Source: Joyebacterum sp964521425
GTDB taxonomy: Bacteria; Joyebacterota; Joyebacteria; Joyebacterales; Joyebacteraceae
DNA length: 64,000 bases
Reading direction: 5' to 3'
Assembly: GCA_964521425.1 (NCBI GenBank)
Contig: CAZFRO010000001.1
Span: 124,001-188,000 of the forward strand
The number at the start of each line of letters is the position of its first letter. Positions within the stretch are counted from its first letter, which is position 1. The notes under the pieces are model-generated. The model saw only the letters and a list, made by a program, of their open reading frames with translations. It ran no database searches and was not told the origin of the DNA. The translations under genes were made by a program, and so were the position numbers. This document shows, piece by piece, positions 25,846 to 34,116 of this stretch.

Positions 25846-27168
25846 ATGCCCAACGTGTTTCAGAGCCTCAAGAGCATCTTCAAGATCCCCGAGCTGAAGC
25901 GGCGTGTGCTCTTCACGCTCATGATCCTGATTGTCTACAGGGTCGGCGGACACGTGCCGACTGCAGGCGTCAACGGTAGCGCGCTGTCTGTCTACTTCAA
26001 GTCGCAGCAGGGCTCCTTCCTGGGTCTCTACGATATGTTCGTGGGGGGCGCCTTCTCTAACGCCACCATCTTCGCGCTGGGCATCATGCCGTACATCAGT
26101 GCGTCGATTATCCTGCAGCTCTTCTCAGCTGTCATTCCGTACTTCGAGAAGCTGAGCAAGATGGGCGAGGAAGGTCGCAAGAAGATCACGCAGTACACGC
26201 GCTACGGGACCGTTCTCTTGGCGCTCGTGCAGTCGTTCGCGATGAGCACGTATCTGCAGCATCTGCCTGCGGTGGAGGGGCTGCCGATCGTACCGTCGCC
26301 TGGTATTGGATTCACGCTCCTCACCATGCTCACGATGACCTCGGGCACCATCTTCATCATGTGGCTCGGTGAGCAGATAACAGACAGAGGCATCGGAAAC
26401 GGTATCTCTCTCATCATCTTCATCGGTATCGTTGCGAGGTATCCGAACGACTGGCTGAACACGTTCCGCGCCCTCAGGCTCGGCACGCTGAGTGTCTTCG
26501 GTCTCTTGTTCCTGACAGCCGTCATGGTCAGCATCATCGCCGGTGTGGTTCTCATGACGCAGTCACAGCGCAGGATTCCGGTTCAGTATGCGAAGAGGGT
26601 GGTCGGCCGAAAGGTATACGGTGGACAGAGCACGCACATACCACTGAAGCTCAACACGGCAGGCGTTATCCCGGTCATCTTCGCGCAGGCCATCATCATG
26701 TTCCCTGCGACACTGGCAGGTTTCTTCACGGGCAACACAGTGATGCAGGACGTGGCGGCCGCTCTTCAACCGGGTCAGTGGATTCACACGACTCTGTACG
26801 TGTTGATCATCGTGTTCTTCGCGTATTTCTACACGGCGATCGTGTTCAACCCGGTAGACCTGGCCGACAACATGAAGAAGTACGGTGGCTTCATCCCAGG
26901 CAAGCGTCCGGGCAAGAAGACCGCCGAGTACATCGACAGCGTTCTGACGAGGATCACGCTCCCAGGAGCCATCTTCCTGGCGTTCATCGCGGTCCTGCCG
27001 TACTTCCTGATGCAGAGGCTCAACGCACCGTTCATGTTCGGTGGCACAGGTCTTCTCATCGTCGTCGGCGTCGCGCTCGATACGCTGTCGCAGATTGAAT
27101 CGCATCTCCTCATGCGTCACTACGACGGCTTCATAAAGAAGGGCAAGCTGAGGGGTCGCAAGCGCTAA
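25846..27168 (+). CDS. secY: Preprotein translocase subunit SecY
   Basis: SecY is the channel subunit of the Sec translocon, ten transmembrane helices in the inner membrane. The protein has 440 residues. Signatures include VYRVGGHVPTAGVNG after helix 1, the plug region FVGGAFSNATIFALGIMPYISASIILQL (about 66-93), and the cytosolic loop with GERTDRGIGNG-type sequence, here GEQITDRGIGNGISLIIF. C5-region motif KKYGGFIPGKRPGKKTAEY precedes the last two helices. The end is basic (KKGKLRGRKR). Confidence 0.98.
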   Translation: MPNVFQSLKSIFKIPELKRRVLFTLMILIVYRVGGHVPTAGVNGSALSVYFKSQQGSFLGLYDMFVGGAFSNATIFALGIMPYISASIILQLFSAVIPYFEKLSKMGEEGRKKITQYTRYGTVLLALVQSFAMSTYLQHLPAVEGLPIVPSPGIGFTLLTMLTMTSGTIFIMWLGEQITDRGIGNGISLIIFIGIVARYPNDWLNTFRALRLGTLSVFGLLFLTAVMVSIIAGVVLMTQSQRRIPVQYAKRVVGRKVYGGQSTHIPLKLNTAGVIPVIFAQAIIMFPATLAGFFTGNTVMQDVAAALQPGQWIHTTLYVLIIVFFAYFYTAIVFNPVDLADNMKKYGGFIPGKRPGKKTAEYIDSVLTRITLPGAIFLAFIAVLPYFLMQRLNAPFMFGGTGLLIVVGVALDTLSQIESHLLMRHYDGFIKKGKLRGRKR

Positions 27169-27242
27169 GAGACACTTTCCCGCAGCGGTCGTCGGGGCTT
27201 TCGGCACGACCAAGCGGAGATGGAAGCAGTCAGGGGTAGGTT

Positions 27243-27911
27243 GTGATTGTTGTGTTGCTGGGAGCACCCGGTGCAGGGAAGGGTACTCAGGCAAAGCGAA
27301 TAGAGGCGGCGAGGGGATTCAGACATGTCTCGACCGGCGACCTCCTGAGGGGGGCGGTCGGGGAGGGAACCGAACTCGGGATCCTCGCGGGCAAGTACAT
27401 GGATGCAGGCAGTCTCGTGCCCGACGATGTCATGCTTGGACTCCTGAATGCGCTCCTGGATCGTGGTGAAGAGGGAGCTGGAGTTATCCTGGATGGCTTC
27501 CCGCGGACCGTGCCTCAGGCGAAGGCGCTGGATCACCTGCTCGAGGATCGTGGCGAGAAGGTTGATCGGGTCATCTTCCTCGATATCAGGAGAGAAGAAG
27601 CGGTAGAGAGACTGTCGAGTCGCGTCTCATGCCCGAAGTGTGGAAGCATACACAATCTTGCGACGAGTCTGCCGAGGGCGGACGGCTCCTGTGACGCCTG
27701 TAGTGGGGAGCTCATTCGTCGATCGGACGATGAGCCGGAGAAGATCGAGCGCAGGTTTGAGCAGTTCCAGAGCGAGACCCATGCGACGATCGAGTACTAC
27801 CGTTCGCGGGGCAGGCTTGACACAGTTGACTCCGGTCGTTCAATAGATGAGGTCCGGGAAGCGATAGACGAGATTCTCGACCGCAACAGCGGACCGCAGG
27901 CGGCAGGATGA
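27243..27911 (+). CDS. adk: Adenylate kinase, zinc-LID form
   Basis: Adenylate kinase converts ATP and AMP to two ADP. From GTG 27243 the protein has 222 residues. The P-loop GAPGAGKGTQ is at 7-16, the AMP-binding segment STGDLLR at 30-36 and DGFPRT at 84-89. The LID domain (about 125-162) carries Cys130, Cys133, Cys150 and Cys153, the zinc-binding long form common outside enterobacteria. It overlaps map by four bases (ATGA), the normal secY-adk-map order. Confidence 0.97.
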   Translation: MIVVLLGAPGAGKGTQAKRIEAARGFRHVSTGDLLRGAVGEGTELGILAGKYMDAGSLVPDDVMLGLLNALLDRGEEGAGVILDGFPRTVPQAKALDHLLEDRGEKVDRVIFLDIRREEAVERLSSRVSCPKCGSIHNLATSLPRADGSCDACSGELIRRSDDEPEKIERRFEQFQSETHATIEYYRSRGRLDTVDSGRSIDEVREAIDEILDRNSGPQAAG

Positions 27912-28654
27912 TCAACATACGAAGCAGCGAAGAGATCGAGCTCATACGTGGGAGTGCAAGGCTGGTCGCCCAATCCCTCGACCTGGCGGCCGAGCTGATC
28001 AGACCGGGAGTGACCACGGGCGAACTCGACAGGGAGATTGAAAACTTCATACGAAGCCACGGAGGCGCCCCGGAGTTCAAGGGGTTCCACGGCTACCCGG
28101 CTGCGATCTGCGCCTCGATAGACGAGGAGGTCGTGCACGGGATTCCGGGGGAGAGGATCCTTGAGGAAGGGAGCATCGTTGGCATCGACATCGGCGTTCG
28201 GAAGAGCGGGTATGTCGGCGACGGTGCGAGGACCTTCGCCGTTGGGGAGGCGTCCGAGGAAGCGATGAGCTTGCTCGGAACCACCCTCGACGCACTCTTC
28301 AAGGGGCTCGAGGTCGTCAGAGAAGGGGTCCATCTCTCTGACGTGTCTCATGCCATCCAACAGGTCGCGGAGGCGAAGGGATACTCCGTGGTCAGGGCGC
28401 TTGCGGGACACGGTGTCGGAACTGAGTTGCATGAACCGCCCGAGGTCCCAAACTACGGTCCCCCTGGGTTCGGACCTGTTCTTAAGGTCGGCATGGTGTT
28501 GGCGATCGAGCCGATGGTGAATGCAGGCGTGGCTGGAGTGAGAACACTGGAGGACGGGTGGACCGTCGTTACAGCCGACAACCAGATGTCGGCGCACTTT
28601 GAGCACACTGTGGCAGTCAGTGCCGAGGGCGCGGACATACTGACCGTCGTATGA
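27908..28654 (+). CDS. map: Methionine aminopeptidase, type I
   Basis: The enzyme removes the initiator methionine from nascent proteins. The protein has 248 residues. Metal ligands of the pita-bread fold are visible: GIDIG and GDGARTF (two Asp), GHGVGTELHEPPEVPNYG (His), AIEPM (Glu) and HFEHTV (Glu). The start overlaps the adk stop (ATGA), indicating coupled translation. Confidence 0.98.
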   Translation: MINIRSSEEIELIRGSARLVAQSLDLAAELIRPGVTTGELDREIENFIRSHGGAPEFKGFHGYPAAICASIDEEVVHGIPGERILEEGSIVGIDIGVRKSGYVGDGARTFAVGEASEEAMSLLGTTLDALFKGLEVVREGVHLSDVSHAIQQVAEAKGYSVVRALAGHGVGTELHEPPEVPNYGPPGFGPVLKVGMVLAIEPMVNAGVAGVRTLEDGWTVVTADNQMSAHFEHTVAVSAEGADILTVV

Positions 28655-28708
28655 TGTTCGCCAGGCGATGAGTACGAGGCCGGGCTAAGGAACGATCTGG
28701 GAGAGTGG

Positions 28709-28927
28709 ATGGCTAAGCAGAAGGGCATCACCGTTGAAGGCGTAGTGAACGAAGCACTACCGAACGCCATGTTCAGAGTCGAGTTGGACAATGGGCACAA
28801 GGTCCTGGCTCACATATCGGGGAAGATGCGTATGCACTACATCAAGATCCTCCCCGGGGACAGGGTGACGGTAGAGATCTCTCCCTACGACTGGTCACGG
28901 GGACGTATCACGTACAGGTACAAGTAG
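28709..28927 (+). CDS. infA: Translation initiation factor IF-1
   Basis: IF-1 blocks the 30S A site during initiation. The 72-residue protein is a single OB fold: KQKGITVEGVVNEALPNAMFRVELDNGH, then HISGKMRMHYIKILPGDRV and a C-terminal SPYDWSRGRITYRYK. The ATG follows a GGGAGAG site. In bacteria infA sits between map (or secY) and rpmJ, as here. Confidence 0.98.
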   Translation: MAKQKGITVEGVVNEALPNAMFRVELDNGHKVLAHISGKMRMHYIKILPGDRVTVEISPYDWSRGRITYRYK

Positions 28928-28964
28928 AACCAATGTATGGAAGAACGATTGACCGGGAGGAACC

Positions 28965-29078
28965 ATGAAGGTGCGGTCTTCGGTGAAGAAGATCTGCGAG
29001 CACTGCAAGATCATAAAGAGACACGGGAAGATCCGGGTCATCTGCGAGAACAAGCGGCACAAGCAGGTCCAAGGGTAG
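28965..29078 (+). CDS. rpmJ: 50S ribosomal protein L36
   Basis: L36 is the smallest protein of the 50S subunit. The reading frame codes for 37 residues starting MKVRSSVKKICEHC. It is the zinc-binding form with Cys11, Cys14, Cys27 and His32. A GGGAGGAA site lies just before the ATG at 28965. The TAG stop is at 29076-29078, 25 bases before rpsM. Confidence 0.97.
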   Translation: MKVRSSVKKICEHCKIIKRHGKIRVICENKRHKQVQG

Positions 29079-29103
29079 TGACGTAAAAGGGAGGTTACCT
29101 CGA

Positions 29104-29487
29104 TTGGCGCGCATTGTAGGTGTTGACGTACCAGATAATAAGAGGGTCGTCGTAGCGCTCACTTATATCTACGGTATCGGTCGAACAACGTCAGTGAAGA
29201 TCCTTCAAGAGGCGGGGATCGACCAGAACGAGCGGGTGAAGGATCTCACGGCCGACCAGATCGGGCGCATCCGGAGTATTATCGAGAGCAGTTACCGCGT
29301 GGAGGGCAGTCTCAGAACTGAGATCTCTCTGAGCATCAAGCGCCTGAAGGATGTCGGCAGCTACAGGGGCTGGCGCCATAGGCGCGGTCTCCCTGTTCAT
29401 GGGCAGCGGACGAAGACCAACGCTCGCACCAGGAAGGGACCGAAGAAGACGGTTGCCGGCAAGAGGAAAGCGCCTGGCAAGAAGTAG
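29104..29487 (+). CDS. rpsM: 30S ribosomal protein S13
   Basis: S13 contacts the P-site tRNA and the 50S subunit from the 30S head. The protein has 127 residues. It starts with TTG at 29104, with a GGGAGG site upstream, giving MARIVGVDVPDNKRVVVALTYI as in the family. The motifs YGIGRT and GSYRGWRHRRGLPVHGQRTKTNARTRKGPKKT are complete. A Lys-rich end (GKRKAPGKK) follows. Confidence 0.98.
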   Translation: MARIVGVDVPDNKRVVVALTYIYGIGRTTSVKILQEAGIDQNERVKDLTADQIGRIRSIIESSYRVEGSLRTEISLSIKRLKDVGSYRGWRHRRGLPVHGQRTKTNARTRKGPKKTVAGKRKAPGKK

Positions 29488-29509
29488 TTTATCTGTGTAG
29501 GAGGTCAAG

Positions 29510-29881
29510 TTGGCTCAGCGCAAGAAGAAGCAGGTTGAGCCCGACGGTGTCGCGCACATCAGGGCAAGTTTCAACAACACGATCGTGACTCTGACAGATT
29601 CCAGGGGAAACACGATTGCCTGGGCGAGTGCGGGCAAGGTCGGATTCAGAGGTTCCAAGAAGAGCACGGGGTTTGTCGCGCAGCTTGTGGCGGCGGACGC
29701 CGCAGAGCAGGCGATTCCGATGGGTCTGAGGCGGGTTGATGTCGAGGTGAAGGGACCCGGACCCGGTCGTGAGGCTGCCATTCGCGCCCTGCAGGCGGCT
29801 GGTCTCAAGATATCAGCTATCAGAGACGTGACGCCGATTCCTCACAACGGCTGCAGGCCGCCCAAGAAGCGACGGGTATAG
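29510..29881 (+). CDS. rpsK: 30S ribosomal protein S11
   Basis: S11 forms the platform near the E site with S7. The protein has 123 residues and a TTG start at 29510 behind GGAGG. Family motifs are HIxASFNNTIVTLTD, GFRGSKKSTGFVAQ and GPGPGREAAIRAL, then the C-terminal DVTPIPHNGCRPPKKRRV. Confidence 0.98.
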   Translation: MAQRKKKQVEPDGVAHIRASFNNTIVTLTDSRGNTIAWASAGKVGFRGSKKSTGFVAQLVAADAAEQAIPMGLRRVDVEVKGPGPGREAAIRALQAAGLKISAIRDVTPIPHNGCRPPKKRRV

Positions 29882-29899
29882 GAGACGGAGGGGTACTAG

Positions 29900-30532
29900 A
29901 TGGCGACGTATCACGGTCCGCGGTGCAAGCAGTGCCGCCGCCACGGCATGAAGCTTTTCCTGAAGGGGCAGCGCTGCTCGACCGACAAGTGCGCCTTTGA
30001 GAGAAGAGCGTACGGTCCTGGCGAGCACGGCAATACGAGACGCAGGCGCAAGACGACGGAGTACGGCCTGCAGCTCAGGGAGAAGCAGAAGACAAAGAGA
30101 ATCTACGGTATTCTCGAGAAGCAGTTCAGGAACTACTACAAGGAAGCCGAGCGCCAGAAGGGTGTGACCGGCACGAACCTGATGAGCATCCTGGAGCTGA
30201 GATTGGACAATGTCCTCTACAGGCTCGGTTTTGCTCCCTCGAGGTCCGCGGCGCGCGAGCTCGTCGTGCATGGGCACTTCGAGGTCAATGGGCGGAAGGT
30301 CGACATCCCGTCGTACCTTGTCAAGACAGGGGATGAAATCTCTGTGCGGGACAGGTCGAAGAATATCCCGGAGATCAAGGAGTCAGTGGACGGCAAGGCC
30401 GGCGTAGGTACGTTGGAGTGGCTCGAACTCGACCCCAAGAAGTTCACTGGGCGCGTGCTCGACCGCCCGTCAAGAGTTCAGATCCCGACACCCGTTAATG
30501 AGCAGCTCATCGTCAACTACTACTCCAGGTAG
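29900..30532 (+). CDS. rpsD: 30S ribosomal protein S4, zinc-binding type
   Basis: S4 nucleates assembly of the 30S body. The protein has 210 residues. The N-terminal domain has Cys9, Cys12, Cys26 and Cys31 in the C+ pattern for a zinc site. The S4 RNA-binding domain (about 98-160) includes RLDNVLYRLGFAPSR and ARELVVHGHFEVNG. The normal C-terminus VNEQLIVNYYSR is present. Confidence 0.98.
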   Translation: MATYHGPRCKQCRRHGMKLFLKGQRCSTDKCAFERRAYGPGEHGNTRRRRKTTEYGLQLREKQKTKRIYGILEKQFRNYYKEAERQKGVTGTNLMSILELRLDNVLYRLGFAPSRSAARELVVHGHFEVNGRKVDIPSYLVKTGDEISVRDRSKNIPEIKESVDGKAGVGTLEWLELDPKKFTGRVLDRPSRVQIPTPVNEQLIVNYYSR

Positions 30533-30580
30533 TCTTGACTGCGACGACGGTGGCCAATGCATCGAGGAGGCCGGCGGACA

Positions 30581-31651
30581 ATGAAGTGGAAGAACCTGAG
30601 GATGCCAGACGAGATTGTCTGGGACAGAGAGACGATAACGGAGTCATATGGGAAGCTGAGGGCGGAGCCGCTTGAGCGCGGGTATGGCGTTACGGTCGGC
30701 AACTTGCTCCGGCGCGTACTGCTCTCGTCCTTGCAGGGTGCGGCGGTGACCGGTGTCAAGATTGAGGGAGTCCTGCACGAGTTTTCAGTCGCGCCGGGCG
30801 TTGCGGAGGACGTGACGGAGTTGATTCTCAATCTGAAGCTGCTCGACGTGCGGCTTCTCAGTGACGGTCCGGAGATGCTGTATTTGAGAGCTGACGCTGA
30901 AGGTGAGATAAAGGCGTCGGATTTCGAGCCCAACCCCAATATCGAGATCATGAATCCCGATCTCCACATCGCGACGCTGGAGCCAGACTCAAGTCTGGAG
31001 ATGGACATCGTGATCGACGCGGGGAGGGGATACATCCAGGCCGAGGAGCACGTGTTCGAGGACAAGCCGGTTGGGTTCATCCCGATCGACTCAGTCTTCT
31101 CACCGGTGAAGCGCGTTCACTATGAGGTTGAGAACACGCGAGTCGGACAGCGCACGGACTACGACAAGCTCTTCCTTGAGGTCTGGACAAACGGGACGGT
31201 TGCTCCTGAGGATGCCGTGTCGTTCGCGGCGAAGATCCTTAAGGACCATCTGCTCCTCTTCATGTCATTCGACGTGGAGCCTGAGGAGGAGATCGAAGAA
31301 GTGATCGATCCGGAGCAGCAGCGTCTTAGTGAGCTTCTGCGGCACAGTGTTGAGGAACTTGAACTCTCCGTCAGGTCATCGAACTGCCTGAGCGACGCTG
31401 GGATAGCCACGTTGGGAGAGCTGGTTCTCAAGTCTGAGGCGGAGATGCTGAAGTACAGGAATTTCGGCCGGAAGTCGCTTCAGGAACTGGTCGACATCCT
31501 GTCCGACATGGGATTGCACTTCGGCATGGACGTGGAGCAGCTCACGGTTTCTGAAGACGGCGATGCCGTTGAGATGGCCGTTCTGGCTGAACCGGAGCTA
31601 CACGAAGCCGAGGGGAGCGAGGAAGTCAAGGAGACGGGGGTAGAGCAGTAG
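30581..31651 (+). CDS. rpoA: DNA-directed RNA polymerase subunit alpha
   Basis: The alpha dimer starts RNA polymerase assembly, and its C-terminal domain binds UP elements and activators. ATG 30581 gives 356 residues, with GAGGAGG upstream; a start at 30557 would add eight residues. The N-terminal domain has EPLERGYGVTVGNLLRRVLLSSLQGAAVTGVKIEGV. The CTD (about 260-325) has VRSSNCLSDAGI, TLGEL and NFGRKSLQEL. About 30 acidic residues follow it. The last base of the TAG stop abuts the rplQ ATG. Confidence 0.98.
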   Translation: MKWKNLRMPDEIVWDRETITESYGKLRAEPLERGYGVTVGNLLRRVLLSSLQGAAVTGVKIEGVLHEFSVAPGVAEDVTELILNLKLLDVRLLSDGPEMLYLRADAEGEIKASDFEPNPNIEIMNPDLHIATLEPDSSLEMDIVIDAGRGYIQAEEHVFEDKPVGFIPIDSVFSPVKRVHYEVENTRVGQRTDYDKLFLEVWTNGTVAPEDAVSFAAKILKDHLLLFMSFDVEPEEEIEEVIDPEQQRLSELLRHSVEELELSVRSSNCLSDAGIATLGELVLKSEAEMLKYRNFGRKSLQELVDILSDMGLHFGMDVEQLTVSEDGDAVEMAVLAEPELHEAEGSEEVKETGVEQ

Positions 31652-32230
31652 ATGCGACACAGGAAGAAGGGAAGAAAGCTCAGCAGGACCTCGAGCCACA
31701 GAAAGGCCACGCTGAGAAACATGGTGACCTCGTTCTTTGAGCTCGGGCAGATCGAGACAACGGACGCCAAGGCGAAGGAACTCCGCTCGCTGGCCGAGAG
31801 ACTCGTTACGGTCGCCAAGCGCGGCAGTGATGATCTGGCAGCGAGACGTCAGGTTCTGAGGGTCGTCCGGAGCAAGAACGTCGTGGCCAAGCTCTTCGAT
31901 GAGATCGCGCCCCGCTATGCAGATAGACCGGGTGGATACACGCGGATCATCAAGGTGGCCACCAGGCGCGGTGATGCGGCCGCGCTGTCGATTCTGCAGT
32001 TTGTGATGGAGCCTGTTACCTTCAAGGAGCGCAAGCCGCGCGCCGACGAGGGACCGGACGAAGTCATCAGAGCTGTAGTCGAAGAGCCGCCGGCGGACGA
32101 CGCCGAAGCTGCTGTCGACGCGACGGATGATGTGGGAGAGGGTAAGGAAGCGTCCGACGCGCCTTCCGAGGAAGGCGTGTCTCCAGCGGGAGACGTGTCT
32201 CCATCAGGAGACCAGAAGAAGGAAGGCTGA
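31652..32230 (+). CDS. rplQ: 50S ribosomal protein L17 with acidic C-terminal extension
   Basis: L17 lies at the tunnel exit. The protein has 192 residues against about 115-130 in typical L17. The core (about 1-118) has MRHRKKGRKLSRTSSHRKATLRNMV and ends in the YTRIIKVATRRGDAA motif region. The remaining 70 residues are rich in Glu, Asp, Ala and Pro and carry a short repeat (GVSPAGDVSPSGD near the end); they are probably disordered. It starts immediately after the rpoA stop codon. Confidence 0.96.
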   Translation: MRHRKKGRKLSRTSSHRKATLRNMVTSFFELGQIETTDAKAKELRSLAERLVTVAKRGSDDLAARRQVLRVVRSKNVVAKLFDEIAPRYADRPGGYTRIIKVATRRGDAAALSILQFVMEPVTFKERKPRADEGPDEVIRAVVEEPPADDAEAAVDATDDVGEGKEASDAPSEEGVSPAGDVSPSGDQKKEG

Positions 32231-32232
32231 GT

Positions 32233-33723
32233 GTGAGCTCGATGTGGCACACCGGCAGTAGATACAGAAGGGCGTCGGAGAGAGCTTCCGGCGCCCTTCC
32301 GTTTGTTCGCCACCTGGCGGCGCTGCTTCTCCTCTCTATTCCCGTGCTGCTCGTGGGTTGCTCACTTCTGGGAACGGGCGCCAAGGTCGCCTCCGATCCT
32401 GACGTGCTGTCCACAGATCCGGTGGGAGACGTTGAAGCGGCCGCGAGCGGCGGACGGGAGGAAGTCCGTCCCGAAGCCGGGTATGCCGAACCCGAGTTCG
32501 GCGGAGCCGAGAGGTCGGTTTGGCCCGAGAGAAACCTCGTTGAAGGTGGTCCGGTATTGAGGGTGGGTCTAGGACAGGACGTGAAGGAGACGATCATCTC
32601 CGGGCGGGGACCTTTCACGGTTACCATATACGCCGAGTCGACGAGACGCATCTCAGCGGCTCAGGGCGTCGAGTGGTCGTTCCGGGCAGAGGGACGCGGC
32701 TTTCAGATGGTCGGACCCGGGGAGAATGTCGTGCTTCGCGGGACGGTCCGTCTTTCCCCTGACGGCGAGGGAGCGATGATCCATGATGGCGTCGCCTACA
32801 GGGGAGAGATAGAGATCTTCGTATCGAGTTCAGGGGGCCTTTCCGTGGTCAACGTGATCGATCTCGAGTCTTACTTGCGAGGTGTCGTGCCGAAGGAGAT
32901 CGGGCCGCGATCGAACAGTGAGATCGAGGCTGTGATGGCCCAGGCCGTGGCAGCCCGCACGTACGTTCTGGCTCGCGGAGGGGGGAGAGCGAGGGGAGAC
33001 TTCGATCTTCACTCTACGATAGCGGATCAGGCATATGGTGGACGTGATGTTGAGGATCCCACCAGTGACCACGCCGTACTTGAGACTGCGGGTCTTGTGG
33101 CATTTCACAGCGGCCGGCCGATCGACGCCTACTTCTCGTCGTGCTGCGGTGGAAGAACTGAAGATCGCCAGGAGGTGTGGGGACTCGATCCCGAGCCCTA
33201 TCTCATCTCCGTGCAGGATACACCCGGCGGAATCGAGGACCTGGACCGGGCCTATTGCAGCGAGTCCCCCAACTTCAAGTGGAGTGCTGCGTGGGACGGA
33301 GATAAGATCCTCGATCTCGTCCGCCGCTATCTTCCGGATCTTGCCTCCACGCCGGTGCGAGGTTCGATCGGCGAAGTGCGAGATCTTACGATCACGGATC
33401 GAGCGCCATCCGGCAGGATCAAGTGGCTTCGAGTCGAGACTGACATCGGCGACTACAGGGTCTACGGCGACCGGGCGCGCTGGCTCCTGAGGAGGCCGGG
33501 ATCCGAGAGCATCCTCTGGAGTTCGTGGTTCGACCTCGATGTGTCCCTGCGCGGCGGGCGCGTGACGCACGCTCAGGCGGAGGGCCGCGGGTACGGCCAC
33601 GGCGTGGGCATGTGCCAGCATGGGGCGCTCGGGATGGCGCGCCGCGGCTTCTCGTACGAGCAGATACTCAGGCACTACTATCCAGGCATCAGGATCGCTA
33701 CGCCCTCAGGCTACTGGGAGTAG
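32233..33723 (+). CDS. SpoIID/LytB-family lipoprotein
   Basis: The protein has 496 residues from GTG 32233. A signal peptide with lipobox LLVGC (Cys43) suggests a lipid-anchored exported protein. The SpoIID domain (about 195-480) has YLRGVVPKEIG with the Glu equivalent to the catalytic residue of SpoIID, AMAQAVAARTY-like sequence (VMAQAVAARTYVL), YFSSCCGGRTED and the C-terminal HGVGMCQHGALGMARRGFSYEQILRHYYPGI. SpoIID proteins are lytic transglycosylases acting on peptidoglycan stripped of stem peptides; no sporulation is implied here. It starts two bases after rplQ, so it is probably expressed with the ribosomal cluster. Confidence 0.88.
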   Translation: MSSMWHTGSRYRRASERASGALPFVRHLAALLLLSIPVLLVGCSLLGTGAKVASDPDVLSTDPVGDVEAAASGGREEVRPEAGYAEPEFGGAERSVWPERNLVEGGPVLRVGLGQDVKETIISGRGPFTVTIYAESTRRISAAQGVEWSFRAEGRGFQMVGPGENVVLRGTVRLSPDGEGAMIHDGVAYRGEIEIFVSSSGGLSVVNVIDLESYLRGVVPKEIGPRSNSEIEAVMAQAVAARTYVLARGGGRARGDFDLHSTIADQAYGGRDVEDPTSDHAVLETAGLVAFHSGRPIDAYFSSCCGGRTEDRQEVWGLDPEPYLISVQDTPGGIEDLDRAYCSESPNFKWSAAWDGDKILDLVRRYLPDLASTPVRGSIGEVRDLTITDRAPSGRIKWLRVETDIGDYRVYGDRARWLLRRPGSESILWSSWFDLDVSLRGGRVTHAQAEGRGYGHGVGMCQHGALGMARRGFSYEQILRHYYPGIRIATPSGYWE

Positions 33724-33760
33724 CATCGGCTTGCTGCGCCCTCAGGTTACTGGGATCAGG
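33701..33760 (+). repeat. Imperfect tandem duplication across the SpoIID stop
   Basis: The string CGCCCTCAGG-(C/T)-TACTGGGA occurs at 33701 and again at 33737, a 36-base period, with the gene's TAG stop between the copies. The second copy lies outside the coding region. This looks like a local duplication of the 3' end of the gene. No function is apparent. Confidence 0.6.
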
Positions 33761-33830
33761 GCGGCTTCCTCGCTCCTGCCGGATGGGTCACCCTGTACCC
33801 ATGCATTGCCTACGGACGGGCAGATTCGAG

Positions 33831-33859
33831 TTGACAGAGGGGTATCCGCTTGATATATT
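33831..33859 (+). promoter_or_regulatory. Sigma-70 promoter of tRNA-Asp
   Basis: TTGACA (33831-33836) and TATATT (33854-33859) are separated by exactly 17 bases. The -10 box ends 19 bases before the tRNA-Asp 5' end, so transcription would start some 12 bases ahead of the mature tRNA. The match to the consensus is nearly perfect. Confidence 0.8.
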
Positions 33860-33878
33860 CGTGGTTCGAAGACCTTGC

Positions 33879-33956
33879 GGGGTCGTAGTTCAGTTTGGTT
33901 AGAACGCCGGCCTGTCACGCCGGAGGTCGCGAGTTCGAGTCTCGTCGGCCCCGCCA
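33879..33956 (+). tRNA. trnD: tRNA-Asp (anticodon GTC)
   Basis: Acceptor stem 33879-33885 pairs with 33946-33952 with one G-U pair. The anticodon stem 33907-33911 pairs with 33919-33923 around loop CTGTCAC; the anticodon GTC is at 33914-33916. The TΨC arm has GTTCGAGTC. Discriminator G33953 is followed by an encoded CCA (33954-33956). Confidence 0.97.
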
Positions 33957-33961
33957 TTTAT

Positions 33962-33998
33962 GAAGAGCCCGGTCCATCTGGACCGGGCTCTTCGCTTT
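33962..33998 (+). terminator. Hairpin terminator after tRNA-Asp
   Basis: A perfect 14-bp inverted repeat, GAAGAGCCCGGTCC (33962-33975) and its complement (33980-33993), encloses the tetraloop ATCT and is followed by GCTTTG. The stem is very strong, but the T run is short. Position right after a tRNA supports termination. Confidence 0.75.
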
Positions 33999-34055
33999 GA
34001 TGCCTTGAATTCGACTCTCCTCCCGCCACGGTGGCTCACAGACACTGCTTCCCCC

Positions 34056-34084
34056 TTGACACCGTACCGGGGTGTGGTTATGAT
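34056..34084 (+). promoter_or_regulatory. Sigma-70 promoter of the tetR gene
   Basis: TTGACA (34056-34061) and TATGAT (34079-34084) are separated by 17 bases. The palindromic operator starts at 34083, overlapping the end of the -10 box and covering the predicted transcription start, so a bound repressor would block the promoter. Confidence 0.8.
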
Positions 34085-34102
34085 GTGAATATGGATTCAC
34101 AT
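34083..34102. promoter_or_regulatory. Operator palindrome upstream of tetR
   Basis: The 20-base sequence is ATGTGAAT-ATGG-ATTCACAT, a perfect 8-bp inverted repeat. Its core GTGAA-N6-TTCAC recurs before the RND transporter gene at 34746-34765. Length and symmetry fit a TetR dimer site, implying autorepression. Confidence 0.8.
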
Positions 34103-34116
34103 GGAGGTCGGCCACA

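Noticed and set aside
33879..34116. tRNA-Asp 3' end as an integration site
   Set aside because: No integrase gene or duplicated tRNA 3' end is nearby; the inverted repeat after the tRNA is better explained as its terminator.
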